Assembly (NCBI RefSeq): GCF_010686655.1
Contig: NZ_JAAGVY010000001.1
Span: 62,001 to 126,000 of the forward strand
Length of the DNA stretch: 64,000 nt
Reading direction: 5' to 3'
DNA from: Cryomorpha ignava
GTDB lineage: Bacteria > Bacteroidota > Bacteroidia > Flavobacteriales_D > Cryomorphaceae
Positions 8,323-17,610 of this stretch are shown piece by piece. Position 1 is the first letter of the stretch. Each line of letters begins with the position of its first letter. The notes beneath the pieces were generated by a model. The model worked only from the letters and a program-made list of their open reading frames with translations, was not told where the DNA came from and did no database searches. The position numbers and the translations under genes are program-made.

Positions 8323-10842
8323 ATGAATATTTCCTGGCTTTTTAAAATGGCTTTGCGTGATAGCCGCACAAACAAGGGGCGATTACTCCTTTTTATGAGC
8401 AGCATCGTACTCGGAATTGGAGCCTTGGTAGCGATAAATTCTTTTGGTGAAAACCTGCGCAACCAAATTGAAAATGAAGCCAAGGAACTTCTCGGCGCCG
8501 ATCTGGAAGTGAGCAGTCGTACTCCCATTAACGACAAAGTTCGCGCTCGGTTTGACTCGCTCAATTTTGAGACTTCCGAAGAAATTTCATTTGCCTCAAT
8601 GGCGTATTTCCCAAAGAATGGCGGAACCCGGCTGGTGAATGTGCGTGCATTGGAGTCAGGATTTCCTTTTTACGGAACCATTGAGACAAATCCCGTAAAT
8701 GGAGCCGATGGAATTGCAAATTCTAACAAAGCACTGGCAGACCAAACGCTTATGCTTCAGTTTGATGCTTTACCCGGCGACTCGGTAAAAATAGGTAAAG
8801 TAAGTTTTGATATTGCCGCCCGTGTTATCAAAGTTCCCGGAAGATCGGCGATTACTACCACAGTGGCACCTCCCGTTTTTATTCCCTTTAAGTCTATGGA
8901 AGCAACCGGGCTTTTGCAGCTGGGAAGCCGAATGAATTATAAGATTTATGCCAAATACCCCGACAACTTCGATCCCAAGAAATTTGACACTTTCTTAAAA
9001 CCCTGGCTTGAAACTACCGATTTAGATTTTGATGATGTAGGCCAGCGAAAAGAAAGCATCGGTGATGCATATAGCAACCTTACGGGATTTTTAAACCTTA
9101 CAGCATTTGTGGCGCTAATCCTCGGCTGCGTGGGCGTAGCAGGATCGGTGAGTATCTACATCAAAGAAAAAGTAAAGTCGGTTGCGGTTCTGCGCTGCCT
9201 GGGTGCTACGGGCAAGCAGGCTATGGCTATTTATCTTATTCAAGTGGTGATTATGGGATTTATAGGATCTGTAATCGGTGCTGCGCTCGGCGCGGGAATC
9301 CAGTTTCTCCTGCCCGGCCTCTTCTCCGATTTTCTTCCTGTTACTGTTGGCGTAAGCCTAAGCTATTCATCTATTATTCAGGGAATTTTACTCGGTGTAA
9401 TTGCCGCTTTACTCTTTGCGTTACCTCCACTTTTGCGCATTCGTAAAGTTTCTCCACTCAAGGCCATTCGCGCATCTTTCGAAAGTGAAACGACGGCAAA
9501 AAGTCCATACTTCGTCTATTTCCTGATATTGATTTTTATTCTTTCATTTTCATGGATACAGCTTGATAATTTGTTCCGTGCTGCCATTTTCACCGCCGGA
9601 CTTCTAATAGCTTTTGGCGTGCTTGCGGGCGTGGCAAAGGCTATAATTTGGTTGGTTCGTAGATTTTTTCCCACAGGCAGCTCTTTTGTGCTACGCCAGA
9701 GCTTATCAAATCTGTATCGGCCAAATAATCAAACGCTTATCCTGATTGTAACCATTGGTTTGGGAACGGCCTTAATCGCCACTTTGCTAATAAGCCAGGA
9801 GCTTTTGGTTGACAAACTCAAGTTTTCGTCGGCCTCGACTGACAGGCCGAATATGGTTCTTTTTGATATCCAAAGCAATCAATTAGACTCGGTCGAAAAG
9901 TTGGTTACAACAAGTAATTTCCCGGTTTTGGGACAAGTACCCATTGTTACCATGCGGCTGGAATCAGTAAAAGGTCGCAGCGCATCAGAGCTTCGTGCCG
10001 ATAGCACTTCAGAGGTGAGCGATGGCATGCTAAACAGAGAGTACCGAGTAACTTATCGTGATTCACTTACGGACGCCGAAGAAATTATAGAAGGAAAATG
10101 GAACGGCAAGCATATCAAAGGTGAGCCCATTTATATTTCCATGGATGAAGGATTTGCCGAAAGGATGGATGTAACTGTTGGCGACGAACTCGTATTTAAT
10201 GTGCAGGGCGCTTTGATGAAAACTACACTGGGCAGCTTACGCAAAATAGATTTTCAGCGGGTTACCACAAATTTTCTGGTACTTTTCCCGGAAGGAGTAC
10301 TTGAAAACGCACCCAAATTTCACGTCATACTTACACGTTTCAAAAATCCGGATGAATCGGCGGCTCTGCAAAGCAAGGTTGTAGCCGCTTATCCTAATAT
10401 TTCGATTATTGATTTAGAGCTGGTGCTAAACACGGTCGATGAAGTACTTGGAAAAGTGTCATTCGTGATTCAGTTTATGGCTTTCTTCAGCATTTTCACA
10501 GGCATTATCGTCTTGCTGGGTTCTGTGCTACTAAGCAAATATCAGCGAATCCAAGAAAGCGTGCTGCTCCGCACATTGGGAGCGCAAAGGCATCACATTA
10601 TTCGCATCAACTTACTGGAATATCTCATTTTAGGAAGCTTGGCTGCCCTTACGGGGATATTTATTGCGTTGATAGCCGGCTGGCTCCTCGCCTGGTTGAG
10701 CTTTGATACGGTGCTTACGCCAAATCTTCTTCTACTTCTAATTATGTATCTCGCCATTACCGGACTTACCATTCTTATTGGCTTAAGCAATAGCCGTGAT
10801 GTGCTGCGTAAACCACCGCTTGAGATTTTGAGAAGAGAATGA
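8323..10842 (+). CDS. FtsX-like ABC permease (YbbP-type, two FtsX domains)
   Basis: The 839-residue membrane protein starts with a transmembrane segment (LLLFMSSIVLGIGALVAI). A large extracytoplasmic MacB-PCD-like region follows (~residues 50-250). Then come FtsX block one (LTAFVALILGCVGVAGSVSIYIKEKVKSVAVLRCLGA, with two more helices), a central pair of helices, a second periplasmic domain, and FtsX block two (FSIFTGIIVLLGSVLL, VLLRTLGAQRHHI). Two FtsX domains in one chain make it a YbbP-like permease that can pair with two copies of the ATPase encoded 4 nt upstream. Families of this type move or extract hydrophobic molecules, or transmit force, across the inner membrane. No periplasmic adaptor gene is visible. 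Confidence 0.9.
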   Translation: MNISWLFKMALRDSRTNKGRLLLFMSSIVLGIGALVAINSFGENLRNQIENEAKELLGADLEVSSRTPINDKVRARFDSLNFETSEEISFASMAYFPKNGGTRLVNVRALESGFPFYGTIETNPVNGADGIANSNKALADQTLMLQFDALPGDSVKIGKVSFDIAARVIKVPGRSAITTTVAPPVFIPFKSMEATGLLQLGSRMNYKIYAKYPDNFDPKKFDTFLKPWLETTDLDFDDVGQRKESIGDAYSNLTGFLNLTAFVALILGCVGVAGSVSIYIKEKVKSVAVLRCLGATGKQAMAIYLIQVVIMGFIGSVIGAALGAGIQFLLPGLFSDFLPVTVGVSLSYSSIIQGILLGVIAALLFALPPLLRIRKVSPLKAIRASFESETTAKSPYFVYFLILIFILSFSWIQLDNLFRAAIFTAGLLIAFGVLAGVAKAIIWLVRRFFPTGSSFVLRQSLSNLYRPNNQTLILIVTIGLGTALIATLLISQELLVDKLKFSSASTDRPNMVLFDIQSNQLDSVEKLVTTSNFPVLGQVPIVTMRLESVKGRSASELRADSTSEVSDGMLNREYRVTYRDSLTDAEEIIEGKWNGKHIKGEPIYISMDEGFAERMDVTVGDELVFNVQGALMKTTLGSLRKIDFQRVTTNFLVLFPEGVLENAPKFHVILTRFKNPDESAALQSKVVAAYPNISIIDLELVLNTVDEVLGKVSFVIQFMAFFSIFTGIIVLLGSVLLSKYQRIQESVLLRTLGAQRHHIIRINLLEYLILGSLAALTGIFIALIAGWLLAWLSFDTVLTPNLLLLLIMYLAITGLTILIGLSNSRDVLRKPPLEILRRE

Positions 10843-10881
10843 TTAGTACCGTACGCACTCATTTCAATCGTCGGCTTGAAA

Positions 10882-10907
10882 GTCTTAACAGTGCTATTCG
10901 TTAAGAC
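10882..10907. terminator. Hairpin between convergent genes
   Basis: An 8-bp perfect stem (GTCTTAAC / GTTAAGAC) with a 10-nt loop lies between the permease and the convergently transcribed M90 peptidase. There is no strong U-run, so it is a weak terminator candidate. Confidence 0.4.
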
Positions 10908-10941
10908 CGAGAATGCGCATCACTCTCACAATCCAAATAGG

Positions 10942-11730
10942 TTACTCCTCTTCAGGCTGACCAAAAAATGAATTGAAAGCCTTCCACAGTTCGGGATGCT
11001 TCCTTTTCATGAGATTGGGACGTTCGAAAAAATATTCAGAAGCAACAGCAAAAAACTCACTCTCATTTACGCCTCCATAAGGCCGGATATCAGATGACTC
11101 ATTATGTATATCGGCCATTCCTTTTTGAATGAGTTTCATCCATGGAATACTGTATTGATGCTCAATAAGTCTATCAGGAACTCCGTCAATAGACCCATCT
11201 AAACCATCTATTAAATGCACGAATTCGTGAATTCCGGTATTCGATTTATCCGTTTTATTGCTAAAACCCAAACGCAATGCCTTAATTGAAAGAATCATCT
11301 GTTTTTCGAGCTTTCCAGAGCCAACCATTCCGGTAATCATTCTGTCTTTTTCTTCTGAAGCGTAGCCAAGATCACTGTTAAACCTATCGGGATATAAGAG
11401 CACACCGCTCAAATTAGAATAGTGCCATTCGGGAAAATTAAAAACGGGAATAATTGCGCTGCTGGCTACAAGCAATTTATCGAGATCTGTTACGGACACA
11501 TTTACGCCTTCAATAAAAACGTCGTTGAGAAAAGTTTTTATTCTTTCAATAAATGCAATTTGATCCGTTTCGTTCAGTTTTTTGTAAAACAATACATTTT
11601 CCGAAAGGTTATTCTTAATTTCTGAATCAGAGAGGGTTATACCTTTGCTGGAAGGCTTTTTAGGCGACCTTAAAATGAAAAACAATATAACCGCAGCGAG
11701 AGCCAACAAGAAGTACATCATAGTTTGCAA
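10942..11730 (-). CDS. M90 (MtfA-like) zinc peptidase, membrane-anchored
   Basis: The 262-residue protein has an N-terminal hydrophobic anchor (residues 3-20) followed by a soluble domain with HEFVHLID (H168, E169, H172), the gluzincin motif of MtfA/M90. Further on, SEFFAVASEYFFERP supplies the downstream Glu-containing helix of this family. E. coli MtfA is cytosolic and linked to Mlc and the glucose PTS. This version carries a membrane anchor, which is usual in Bacteroidota homologues; its substrate is unknown. It is transcribed alone, convergent with the ABC permease gene and separated from nrdA by a terminator. Confidence 0.85.
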   Translation of the reverse strand: MQTMMYFLLALAAVILFFILRSPKKPSSKGITLSDSEIKNNLSENVLFYKKLNETDQIAFIERIKTFLNDVFIEGVNVSVTDLDKLLVASSAIIPVFNFPEWHYSNLSGVLLYPDRFNSDLGYASEEKDRMITGMVGSGKLEKQMILSIKALRLGFSNKTDKSNTGIHEFVHLIDGLDGSIDGVPDRLIEHQYSIPWMKLIQKGMADIHNESSDIRPYGGVNESEFFAVASEYFFERPNLMKRKHPELWKAFNSFFGQPEEE

Positions 11731-11798
11731 AAATAGATTACTTGGTAGATAACTGGTGCGAAAGTATTTAGTTCATAAACCTCCTCATATAAAAAGAA

Positions 11799-11830
11799 CA
11801 AAGCCCTGCTGCGAGTGCAACGGGGCTTTG
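11799..11830 (-). terminator. Rho-independent terminator after nrdA
   Basis: The stem CAAAGCCC / GGGCTTTG has a 16-nt loop. On the minus strand it is followed by TTCTTTTT, as expected for an intrinsic terminator of the nrdBA operon. Confidence 0.7.
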
Positions 11831-11856
11831 TAACTCTTAATTAAAAAATTTCTTTC

Positions 11857-13647
11857 TTAAGCCTCACAGCTTGCGCAATCTTTCTTCTGTTTAAATTGTT
11901 GAGCAGCATTCATACTGTGCTGGTAGTACAATGATTTCAATCCCATTTTCCATGCAGTGATATGGATGTTATTGACGTCCTTAATCGGCATATCTGGGTG
12001 AACAATAATATTTAGAGATTGCCCCTGATCGATATGATTTTGGCGGTTTGCTGCCTGATACACAATATCCATTTGATCAATTTCAGAATAGGTTTTAAAA
12101 ACTGCCTTTTCTTCGTCAGTCAAAATATCCAAATGCTGAACAGAACCGTCGCGGTCGCGAATGCTTTTCCATACTTGATTGGTGTTTTGACCTTTTTCAT
12201 TCAATAGTTCTTCCAGGAAAGGATTCCGAATAGTCGTTTTAATTTTCGCAATATCCTTCACATAGCAATTTGACCAGATGGGCTCAATACCTTGAGAAAC
12301 CTGCCCGAGAATAAATGCCGATGAGGTAGTTGGTGCAACCGCATTAAGGGTTGCATTTCTACGTCCGTATCCTTTCAGCACTTTTGGTTCGCCAAATACT
12401 TCGGCCAATTCTTCTGAAGCTTTATAAGATCTGTCTTTAATTTCTTTGAAAATTTCGCTGTTCAGATTGTAAGATTCCTGACTATCAAATGAAAGTCGTT
12501 TTGATTGTAATAAAGAGTGCCATCCCAAAACTCCCAAACCTAAAGCGCGGTTATCTTTAGCGAAATTGTATGCGCGCTCCATAAACATAAATGTCAGGCG
12601 ATCTTCACGTGATTCTGAATCGCGGTATGCTTCCAGTTTTTCAATAAACTCGGTGATTACCGCATCGAGGAAATAAACCATTGTCTCAACCGCATCGGTA
12701 TCTTTCCATTTATCGTAATGCAAAACATTTACGCTGGAAAGTACACATACAAATGACCAATCGTGATTTGATGGCAGCATAATTTCTGTACAGAGATTGC
12801 TGGCATAAATCGGCAGGTCTTTGTCTTTATAAACATCAGGTTTCCCGCTATTGGCATTGTCTGTAAAGAAAATATATGGGTAACCTATTTCGCCACGACG
12901 TTGAAGCACACGTGCCCATAGGCCGCGTTTTTCGTCATCGCCGGCGATCATTTCTTCCATCCATTTGTTGGTTACGGTTACGCCATGCGTAAGCTCCTGA
13001 ATGGGATTTCCTTCAGTTCCAATTTCCAAAAATTCGCGAATATCTTTGTGATCGATAGGCAAATAAGGTGAAAAACGGCCTCTGCGAACAGATCCCTGGC
13101 TCACCACATCTACCATAGATTCAAACAATTGCATAATATGCACAGATCCTGATGCTTCGCCATTGTTGCGAATCGCTTCACCTCTTGGTCTTATTTTTCC
13201 GAAATATCCGGATGTACCACCGCCGAGCTTTGACATCATTCCCACTTCTGACTGGGTGTACAAGATATTTCCCATATCATCGTCGATATGCGATCCAAAA
13301 CAGCTTATTGGAAGGCCACGTCTTTTTCCAAAATTAGACCAAACGGGAGATGCCAGCGAGAAAAACCCTTCAGACATATAGTGATAGAATTTATCGGCAT
13401 AGCCCGGCATTTTCAATATTTCTTCTGCTCTCTCGCCAATCTCGCGTATACGTGCCTCGGGAGTAGCATCGTCAGTAAGGTATCCCGATGCCAAAAACTT
13501 TCGGCTGTTTTCATTCAGCCACTTAAACCCCCCTGTTTTGGTGTTAGCTTTCATTCCTTTTAATGCGTTTTTGCGCGCATCAACAAGCGTTTGGTTAGCG
13601 CCTTCAATTTTTTCTTCAGATTCCTGTAGGTTTGTGTTTAATTCCAT
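11857..13647 (-). CDS. nrdA: Ribonucleoside-diphosphate reductase alpha subunit without its own ATP-cone
   Basis: The 596-residue class I catalytic subunit shows the first active-site cysteine in GLPISCFGSH, the radical cysteine region NLCTEIMLPS, LSSVNVLHYD, the PTTSSAFILG segment and the C-terminal redox pair CASC (C591, C594). It reduces ribonucleotides to deoxyribonucleotides with a radical delivered by NrdB. It is shorter than E. coli NrdA (about 760) because the N-terminal ATP-cone is absent. That regulatory module is on the beta subunit encoded 3 nt upstream (13651-14925). The initiator region has long acidic helices (MELNTNLQESEEKIEG). The two genes clearly form one operon on the minus strand, closed by the hairpin at 11799-11830. 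Confidence 0.93.
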   Translation of the reverse strand: MELNTNLQESEEKIEGANQTLVDARKNALKGMKANTKTGGFKWLNENSRKFLASGYLTDDATPEARIREIGERAEEILKMPGYADKFYHYMSEGFFSLASPVWSNFGKRRGLPISCFGSHIDDDMGNILYTQSEVGMMSKLGGGTSGYFGKIRPRGEAIRNNGEASGSVHIMQLFESMVDVVSQGSVRRGRFSPYLPIDHKDIREFLEIGTEGNPIQELTHGVTVTNKWMEEMIAGDDEKRGLWARVLQRRGEIGYPYIFFTDNANSGKPDVYKDKDLPIYASNLCTEIMLPSNHDWSFVCVLSSVNVLHYDKWKDTDAVETMVYFLDAVITEFIEKLEAYRDSESREDRLTFMFMERAYNFAKDNRALGLGVLGWHSLLQSKRLSFDSQESYNLNSEIFKEIKDRSYKASEELAEVFGEPKVLKGYGRRNATLNAVAPTTSSAFILGQVSQGIEPIWSNCYVKDIAKIKTTIRNPFLEELLNEKGQNTNQVWKSIRDRDGSVQHLDILTDEEKAVFKTYSEIDQMDIVYQAANRQNHIDQGQSLNIIVHPDMPIKDVNNIHITAWKMGLKSLYYQHSMNAAQQFKQKKDCASCEA

Positions 13648-13650
13648 CTT

Positions 13651-14925
13651 TTAAAATAAGTCGTTACTGGTGATACTTTGAGTTCTTTTACTGTAGTTAA
13701 TCGATCGTTTTACGAAAAAATCGCCGTGTTTTGTGCCGATAATTTCATCGTCAAACCACTCCGTTTGGTGAAGCAATTCCTGATCGATATCAAATACTTT
13801 TTCGATTCCAATACTCTCAAGAGAGTTGTTGAATCTGTTTTTAATAAATTCATTAATAACGGCTTTCGGAAGAAAATCGAGCTCACCTTCTTCAAAAATC
13901 CAATCCACTATTTTACTTTCCGAATCAAAGGCTTCTTTACACATTTCGCGAACCATGATATGGTATTCATCATCAAACCAGGTGGGGTTTTCATTTTTAA
14001 TAATGCGGATAATATCAATACCGAAATCGCCGTGTATTTGCTCTTCTTTTGATGTCGCTTCCACCACATTCGAAATCCCTTTCAGCATATTGCGATGCTT
14101 GTTAAAGGCCATAATGATCAAGAACTGTGAAAACAAGGATACGTGCTCAATGAAAAGCGAGAACAGCAATATTGACTCGGCGTACTCTTTCTTGTCTTCC
14201 GTTTTTGCATTCTTTAATGCCGCCTCCAGATATTGAACCCGTCGCATAATAACCGGCTTTTTCTTCAGGTTTTCGAATTCATTGTTGAGACCCAGAATTT
14301 CAAGCAGGTGCGAGTAGGCATCGTGATGGCGCACTTCGCTTTCCGCAAATGTTGCCCCTACAGAGCCTACTTCCGGCTTGGGCATGCGGTGGTGGATATC
14401 GCCCCAAAAGGTTTTTACGGCTACCTCAATTTGAGAAATGGCGAGCATGGTGTTTTTAATAGCGTTTTTCTCCATTGGAGTTAAGCGCGTTCTAAAATCC
14501 TGTATATCACTCGTGTAATTAAATTCGGTATGAATCCAATACGAATGTCTTATTGCAGAGACATATTCGTATAGCTGCGGATACTCATAAGGTTTTAGGT
14601 TAATTCGCTTTTCAAAAATATTTCTTTGACGCTCCTGGGCTCTTTTATTTCTATAAACGATGTATGCCTTTGCAGCATCCCGAAACTCACTTTCCATGAG
14701 TTTGTTTTCAACTTCGTCCTGAACCGCCTCAACGGTTGGCACATAATTCTCATCATCCTTATTTCGCTTCAACAGCTCTTCATGCACGCGATTTGCAATC
14801 ATATCGGCATCATTGGCACCTCCATGATTTACGGCTTTCATCGCCTTAAAAATAGCGTGTGATATCTTGTGAAGTTCAAAGGGTTGGGGGCTAAAATTCC
14901 GCTTGGTTATCTGAGATATTTCCAT
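13651..14925 (-). CDS. nrdB: Ribonucleoside-diphosphate reductase beta subunit with fused N-terminal ATP-cone
   Basis: The 424-residue protein begins with an ATP-cone (about residues 1-95: ITKRNFSPQPFELHKISHAI...VEAVQDEVENKLMES...AYIVYRNKR) and continues as a class I R2 four-helix protein. Metal and radical residues visible are E197, H200 and Y204 in ESEVRHHDAY, and the second Glu-x-x-His in EEQIHGDFGIDI. In the Leeuwenhoekiella blandensis enzyme of this design, dATP binding to the NrdB-borne cone makes inactive beta tetramers, so overall activity is controlled from the radical subunit. That behaviour is expected here by homology. The C-terminal tail (SITSNDLF) would dock to NrdA. The gene is first in the operon with nrdA. 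Confidence 0.94.
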   Translation of the reverse strand: MEISQITKRNFSPQPFELHKISHAIFKAMKAVNHGGANDADMIANRVHEELLKRNKDDENYVPTVEAVQDEVENKLMESEFRDAAKAYIVYRNKRAQERQRNIFEKRINLKPYEYPQLYEYVSAIRHSYWIHTEFNYTSDIQDFRTRLTPMEKNAIKNTMLAISQIEVAVKTFWGDIHHRMPKPEVGSVGATFAESEVRHHDAYSHLLEILGLNNEFENLKKKPVIMRRVQYLEAALKNAKTEDKKEYAESILLFSLFIEHVSLFSQFLIIMAFNKHRNMLKGISNVVEATSKEEQIHGDFGIDIIRIIKNENPTWFDDEYHIMVREMCKEAFDSESKIVDWIFEEGELDFLPKAVINEFIKNRFNNSLESIGIEKVFDIDQELLHQTEWFDDEIIGTKHGDFFVKRSINYSKRTQSITSNDLF

Positions 14926-15265
14926 AATATATTCTGCTTAGAAACTGGGGTGATCAAGTGAAATACAAAATTGCCAATTAAGAACCTATGGTTTCACAAA
15001 TGCTCGAAAAGTTCTTAACACCTTATCCACGAATAAGGCGTATATTTTTGATTTTCAAAAACTTAAACCAGAATCAAATTATCAACTATTTAAATTGGAA
15101 GATACCCCAAAACCCGCTTTATGATTGGGAGTCAGGCTGCCCTTCCGGGAATATTTATTGTATTGAATACCCAATTGTTTCTCGCTTTTAAGCGCTGGAG
15201 GTCTTGAGAAGAAAATGATCTTTTATGGAATTTCAAGGACTATCTCATCTCAATGAAAAAGACTT
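14926..15265. other. Divergent intergenic region between nrdB and the TonB-plug/sigma operon
   Basis: These 340 bp must hold the nrdBA promoter (minus) and the promoter of the plug-sigma operon (plus). A small hairpin CCTTAT-ccacga-ATAAGG at 15021-15038 is followed by TATATTTTTG. The TATTTTTG at 15043-15050 matches the Bacteroidota -7 box, but I see no TTG at the right distance upstream. No convincing ORF is present. Confidence 0.4.
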
Positions 15266-15970
15266 ATGAAAACGATTCTTACAACACTTATTTTCCTTCT
15301 GGGAATATTTGCCGTAAAGGCACAAAATTATGGCGAAATACACGGACGCATTCTGGACCATGCCACAGGAGAGCCCATTTTATTTGCTACAGTTAGCACC
15401 GAATACGGCGGAAAACTGATAGGTACTACAACCGATGACGAAGGACGGTTTAAACTCAAACCGCTACAGCCCGGAACTTATGCGGTGCAAGTGAGCTATT
15501 TGGGTTACAACCCGAGGAATATCGAAAATATTGAAGTGACCTCGGGAAAAATTTACTTTCTGGGCAGTGTAAATATTTCAACAAACAACGAGCTTGTTGA
15601 ATTTGAAGTAGTAGGTCATAAGCTTATCGATGTTGATGAACCAAATACATTGGTAATAAAGGCGGCTGAATTAAAGCACAACGCCATGATTAAGAGCCCC
15701 GCAAAGCTAATTGGAAGCATTACTCCCGAGCTCAAAACCGACGAAAACGGCCAGTTTATCGTTCGTGGCTCCCGCGCAGGCACATCAGCTACATACGTAG
15801 ATGGAATGCGGCTTACAGGAGGTTTAGGGAATTTTCCGGGATCGTCTATCAAGTCAATTTCCGTTTATACAGGAGGAATACCCGCTAAATACGGAGACAT
15901 AACCGGTGGTGTAGTTGTGATAGAGACTAAGAGTTATTTTGATTATTTCTATGATCAGAATTCGAGATAA
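15266..15970 (+). CDS. CarboxypepD_reg-like plus TonB-plug protein lacking a beta-barrel
   Basis: The 234-residue protein has a signal peptide (TTLIFLLGIFAVKAQ). A carboxypeptidase regulatory-like Ig fold follows at ~20-110 (GEIHGRILDHATGEPILFATVS, GTTTDDEGRFKLKPLQPGTY), then a TonB plug-like segment at ~130-225 (VDGMRLTGG, SIKSISVYTGGIPAKYGDITGGVVVIETK). A normal TonB receptor would continue with ~500 barrel residues; here the stop comes right after the plug and the protein is complete. It lies 7 nt upstream of an ECF sigma gene and likely shares its mRNA. It may serve as a periplasmic or outer-membrane-associated signalling or plug module rather than a channel. Start choice is supported by the signal peptide. 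Confidence 0.82.
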   Translation: MKTILTTLIFLLGIFAVKAQNYGEIHGRILDHATGEPILFATVSTEYGGKLIGTTTDDEGRFKLKPLQPGTYAVQVSYLGYNPRNIENIEVTSGKIYFLGSVNISTNNELVEFEVVGHKLIDVDEPNTLVIKAAELKHNAMIKSPAKLIGSITPELKTDENGQFIVRGSRAGTSATYVDGMRLTGGLGNFPGSSIKSISVYTGGIPAKYGDITGGVVVIETKSYFDYFYDQNSR

Positions 15971-15976
15971 AGCAAA

Positions 15977-16558
15977 ATGAAAAATCACAATCCGGCATAT
16001 GATAAAATGGAAAATGAGCAGCTACTGGGTGCCTTTTCTACTAATCGCAATGCCGTTTTGGAAGAGCTTTACAAACGGTACAGCACAAAAACTTATGGTC
16101 TCTGCATAAAATACCTCGGCGATCGTGAAAAAGCAAAAGATGCCGTCTCTGATATTTTTATGCGCCTTCGCAGAGATTTGGAAAAGCATGAGATAAAACA
16201 GTTTAATGCCTGGTTTTATATGTATGCCAAAAACCATTGTCTGGGGGAATTGCGAAAGGCCAAAACCGCAGCCAAACACCAGGAGATATACCAAAAGGAA
16301 AAAACTGATGTATTTGCTCCGCATCAGTTTGCCGATGAAGATCTGAATAGGCTCGAATCAGGTTTGGATACCTTAAAAAACAATCAACGTGAGTGTCTTC
16401 GTCTGTTTTATTACCAAAAACAATCTTACACAGAGATTGCTGGAGTTTTATCGATTTCAGAAAAGAAAGTAAAATCTCATTTGCAGAATGGGAAGCGAAA
16501 TCTGCGTTTGTTTTTAGAGAGCTTTAACCAAAACACCGATCAGAAGAGAAATGGATAA
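15977..16558 (+). CDS. ECF-type RNA polymerase sigma factor
   Basis: The 193-residue protein has sigma region 2 (LLGAFSTNRNAVLEELYKRYSTKTYGLCIKYL...AKDAVSDIFMRL) and region 4 (LESGLDTLKNNQRECLRLFYYQKQSYTEIAGVLSISEKKVKSHLQNGKRNLRLFL). It would direct RNA polymerase to an alternative promoter set. Its 3' end overlaps the anti-sigma candidate by 8 nt and it starts 7 nt after the plug-only protein. The three therefore form a tight signalling operon. Confidence 0.9.
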   Translation: MKNHNPAYDKMENEQLLGAFSTNRNAVLEELYKRYSTKTYGLCIKYLGDREKAKDAVSDIFMRLRRDLEKHEIKQFNAWFYMYAKNHCLGELRKAKTAAKHQEIYQKEKTDVFAPHQFADEDLNRLESGLDTLKNNQRECLRLFYYQKQSYTEIAGVLSISEKKVKSHLQNGKRNLRLFLESFNQNTDQKRNG

Positions 16559-17573
16559 GGAAGCGATAAATATTGAACGCTTTATAAATGGCGGAATGGA
16601 TGCGGGAGAGCGAACTGGTTTCGAAGCCCGGATGGCCAGTGATCCGTTTTTGGCAGAAGCCGTGGACGGTTTTCTGCAAGACCCCGCTGCGCTTTATGAT
16701 TTGCCAATTTGCAGCGCTGTTAAAATTAACTGGTGGTGGTCTATAGTTGGGGCTGTTGCTGTGGCAACGGTTTTTCTCACAATTCCAAATAGGATAAGTG
16801 AGATTCCGGGATCTTCATTTTCCAGAGTACGTACTGTAAATATTGATTTGGAGAAAGTCGAACTGCAATCTCAAGAACAAACAACACCCGTATGGAACAT
16901 CGAGCTCGATAATACAATTAAAAAAAGTGGAGTTACACCAGTTTGGGATGAAAACCATTCTCCTAATTTGCTGACGGCTGATTTTGTTGATTCAAAGTCG
17001 GCAAAGCCCATTCTCAAAATTGAGTATCCGAAACTTAAAGTGGATGAGATGATTCTTTATGTTCTCGATCTGAAGGTCGTTAAAAGCAAACTCATAGAGG
17101 TAAACAAACCGGAAATTGATTTATCGGAATTAACCGATTTCACACCTGCTAATTTTTCAACAACCATTGCTTATAAGCGCTCCAAGCAATATGAAGGTAT
17201 TTTTCCAGAACCTAAGACCGAGACTTACATGGATAAACTCGAATCAGGTTTGCGCTATTTCAAAGCTGAAGATTACGTCAAAGCTTTAAATGTGTTGTCG
17301 AACCTTTTAATTGAAAACAATCAGGATCCGAATGCACAGTTTTATTCAGCACTAAGCCATTACCATTTGGGTGATTATCAGATGGCAGAAGCCGGTTTTG
17401 AACAAATGGAAAAATTAGCAACACTTAGTTTTGCTCCGGAATCGGAATGGTATCGAGCTTTGAGCTTGCAAAAGCTGGGCAGAACTGACGAAGCTCGTGA
17501 CTTGCTTTTGGAGATTGCTGATGATGGTGGGCATTATGCGGAAAGGGCTATGGTGTTGCTGGAGAAAGAGTGA
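16551..17573 (+). CDS. Membrane protein with zinc-less anti-sigma-like N-terminus and periplasmic TPR (putative anti-sigma)
   Basis: The 340-residue protein has ~60 cytoplasmic residues (INIERFINGGMDAGERTGFEARMASDPFLAEAVDGF), which resemble the ASD-like start of Bacteroidota anti-sigma factors. One transmembrane helix follows (WWWSIVGAVAVATVFLTIP). The outer domain ends in tetratricopeptide-like helices (~230-335: LESGLRYFKAEDYVKALNVLSNLL, AQFYSALSHYHLGDYQMAEAGFEQM). By position (8-nt overlap with the ECF sigma) and topology it is probably the cognate regulator. The TPR part could bind the plug-only protein encoded first in the operon. Anti-sigma function is inferred, not shown by a signature motif. 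Confidence 0.75.
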   Translation: MDKEAINIERFINGGMDAGERTGFEARMASDPFLAEAVDGFLQDPAALYDLPICSAVKINWWWSIVGAVAVATVFLTIPNRISEIPGSSFSRVRTVNIDLEKVELQSQEQTTPVWNIELDNTIKKSGVTPVWDENHSPNLLTADFVDSKSAKPILKIEYPKLKVDEMILYVLDLKVVKSKLIEVNKPEIDLSELTDFTPANFSTTIAYKRSKQYEGIFPEPKTETYMDKLESGLRYFKAEDYVKALNVLSNLLIENNQDPNAQFYSALSHYHLGDYQMAEAGFEQMEKLATLSFAPESEWYRALSLQKLGRTDEARDLLLEIADDGGHYAERAMVLLEKE

Positions 17574-17610
17574 TGCCAATAACACAAAGCCTTCTCTAAT
17601 TCCAAAAATC

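Noticed and set aside
15021-15038. DnaA-box-like TTATCCACG upstream of nrdB, suggesting DnaA control of the reductase
   Set aside because: It is a single imperfect box that is also part of a small hairpin. There is no cluster of boxes, so chance is likely.
14988-15191. Plus-strand 67-codon ORF upstream of the plug-sigma operon
   Set aside because: It covers the small hairpin and promoter-like DNA, and its product has no protein-like pattern.
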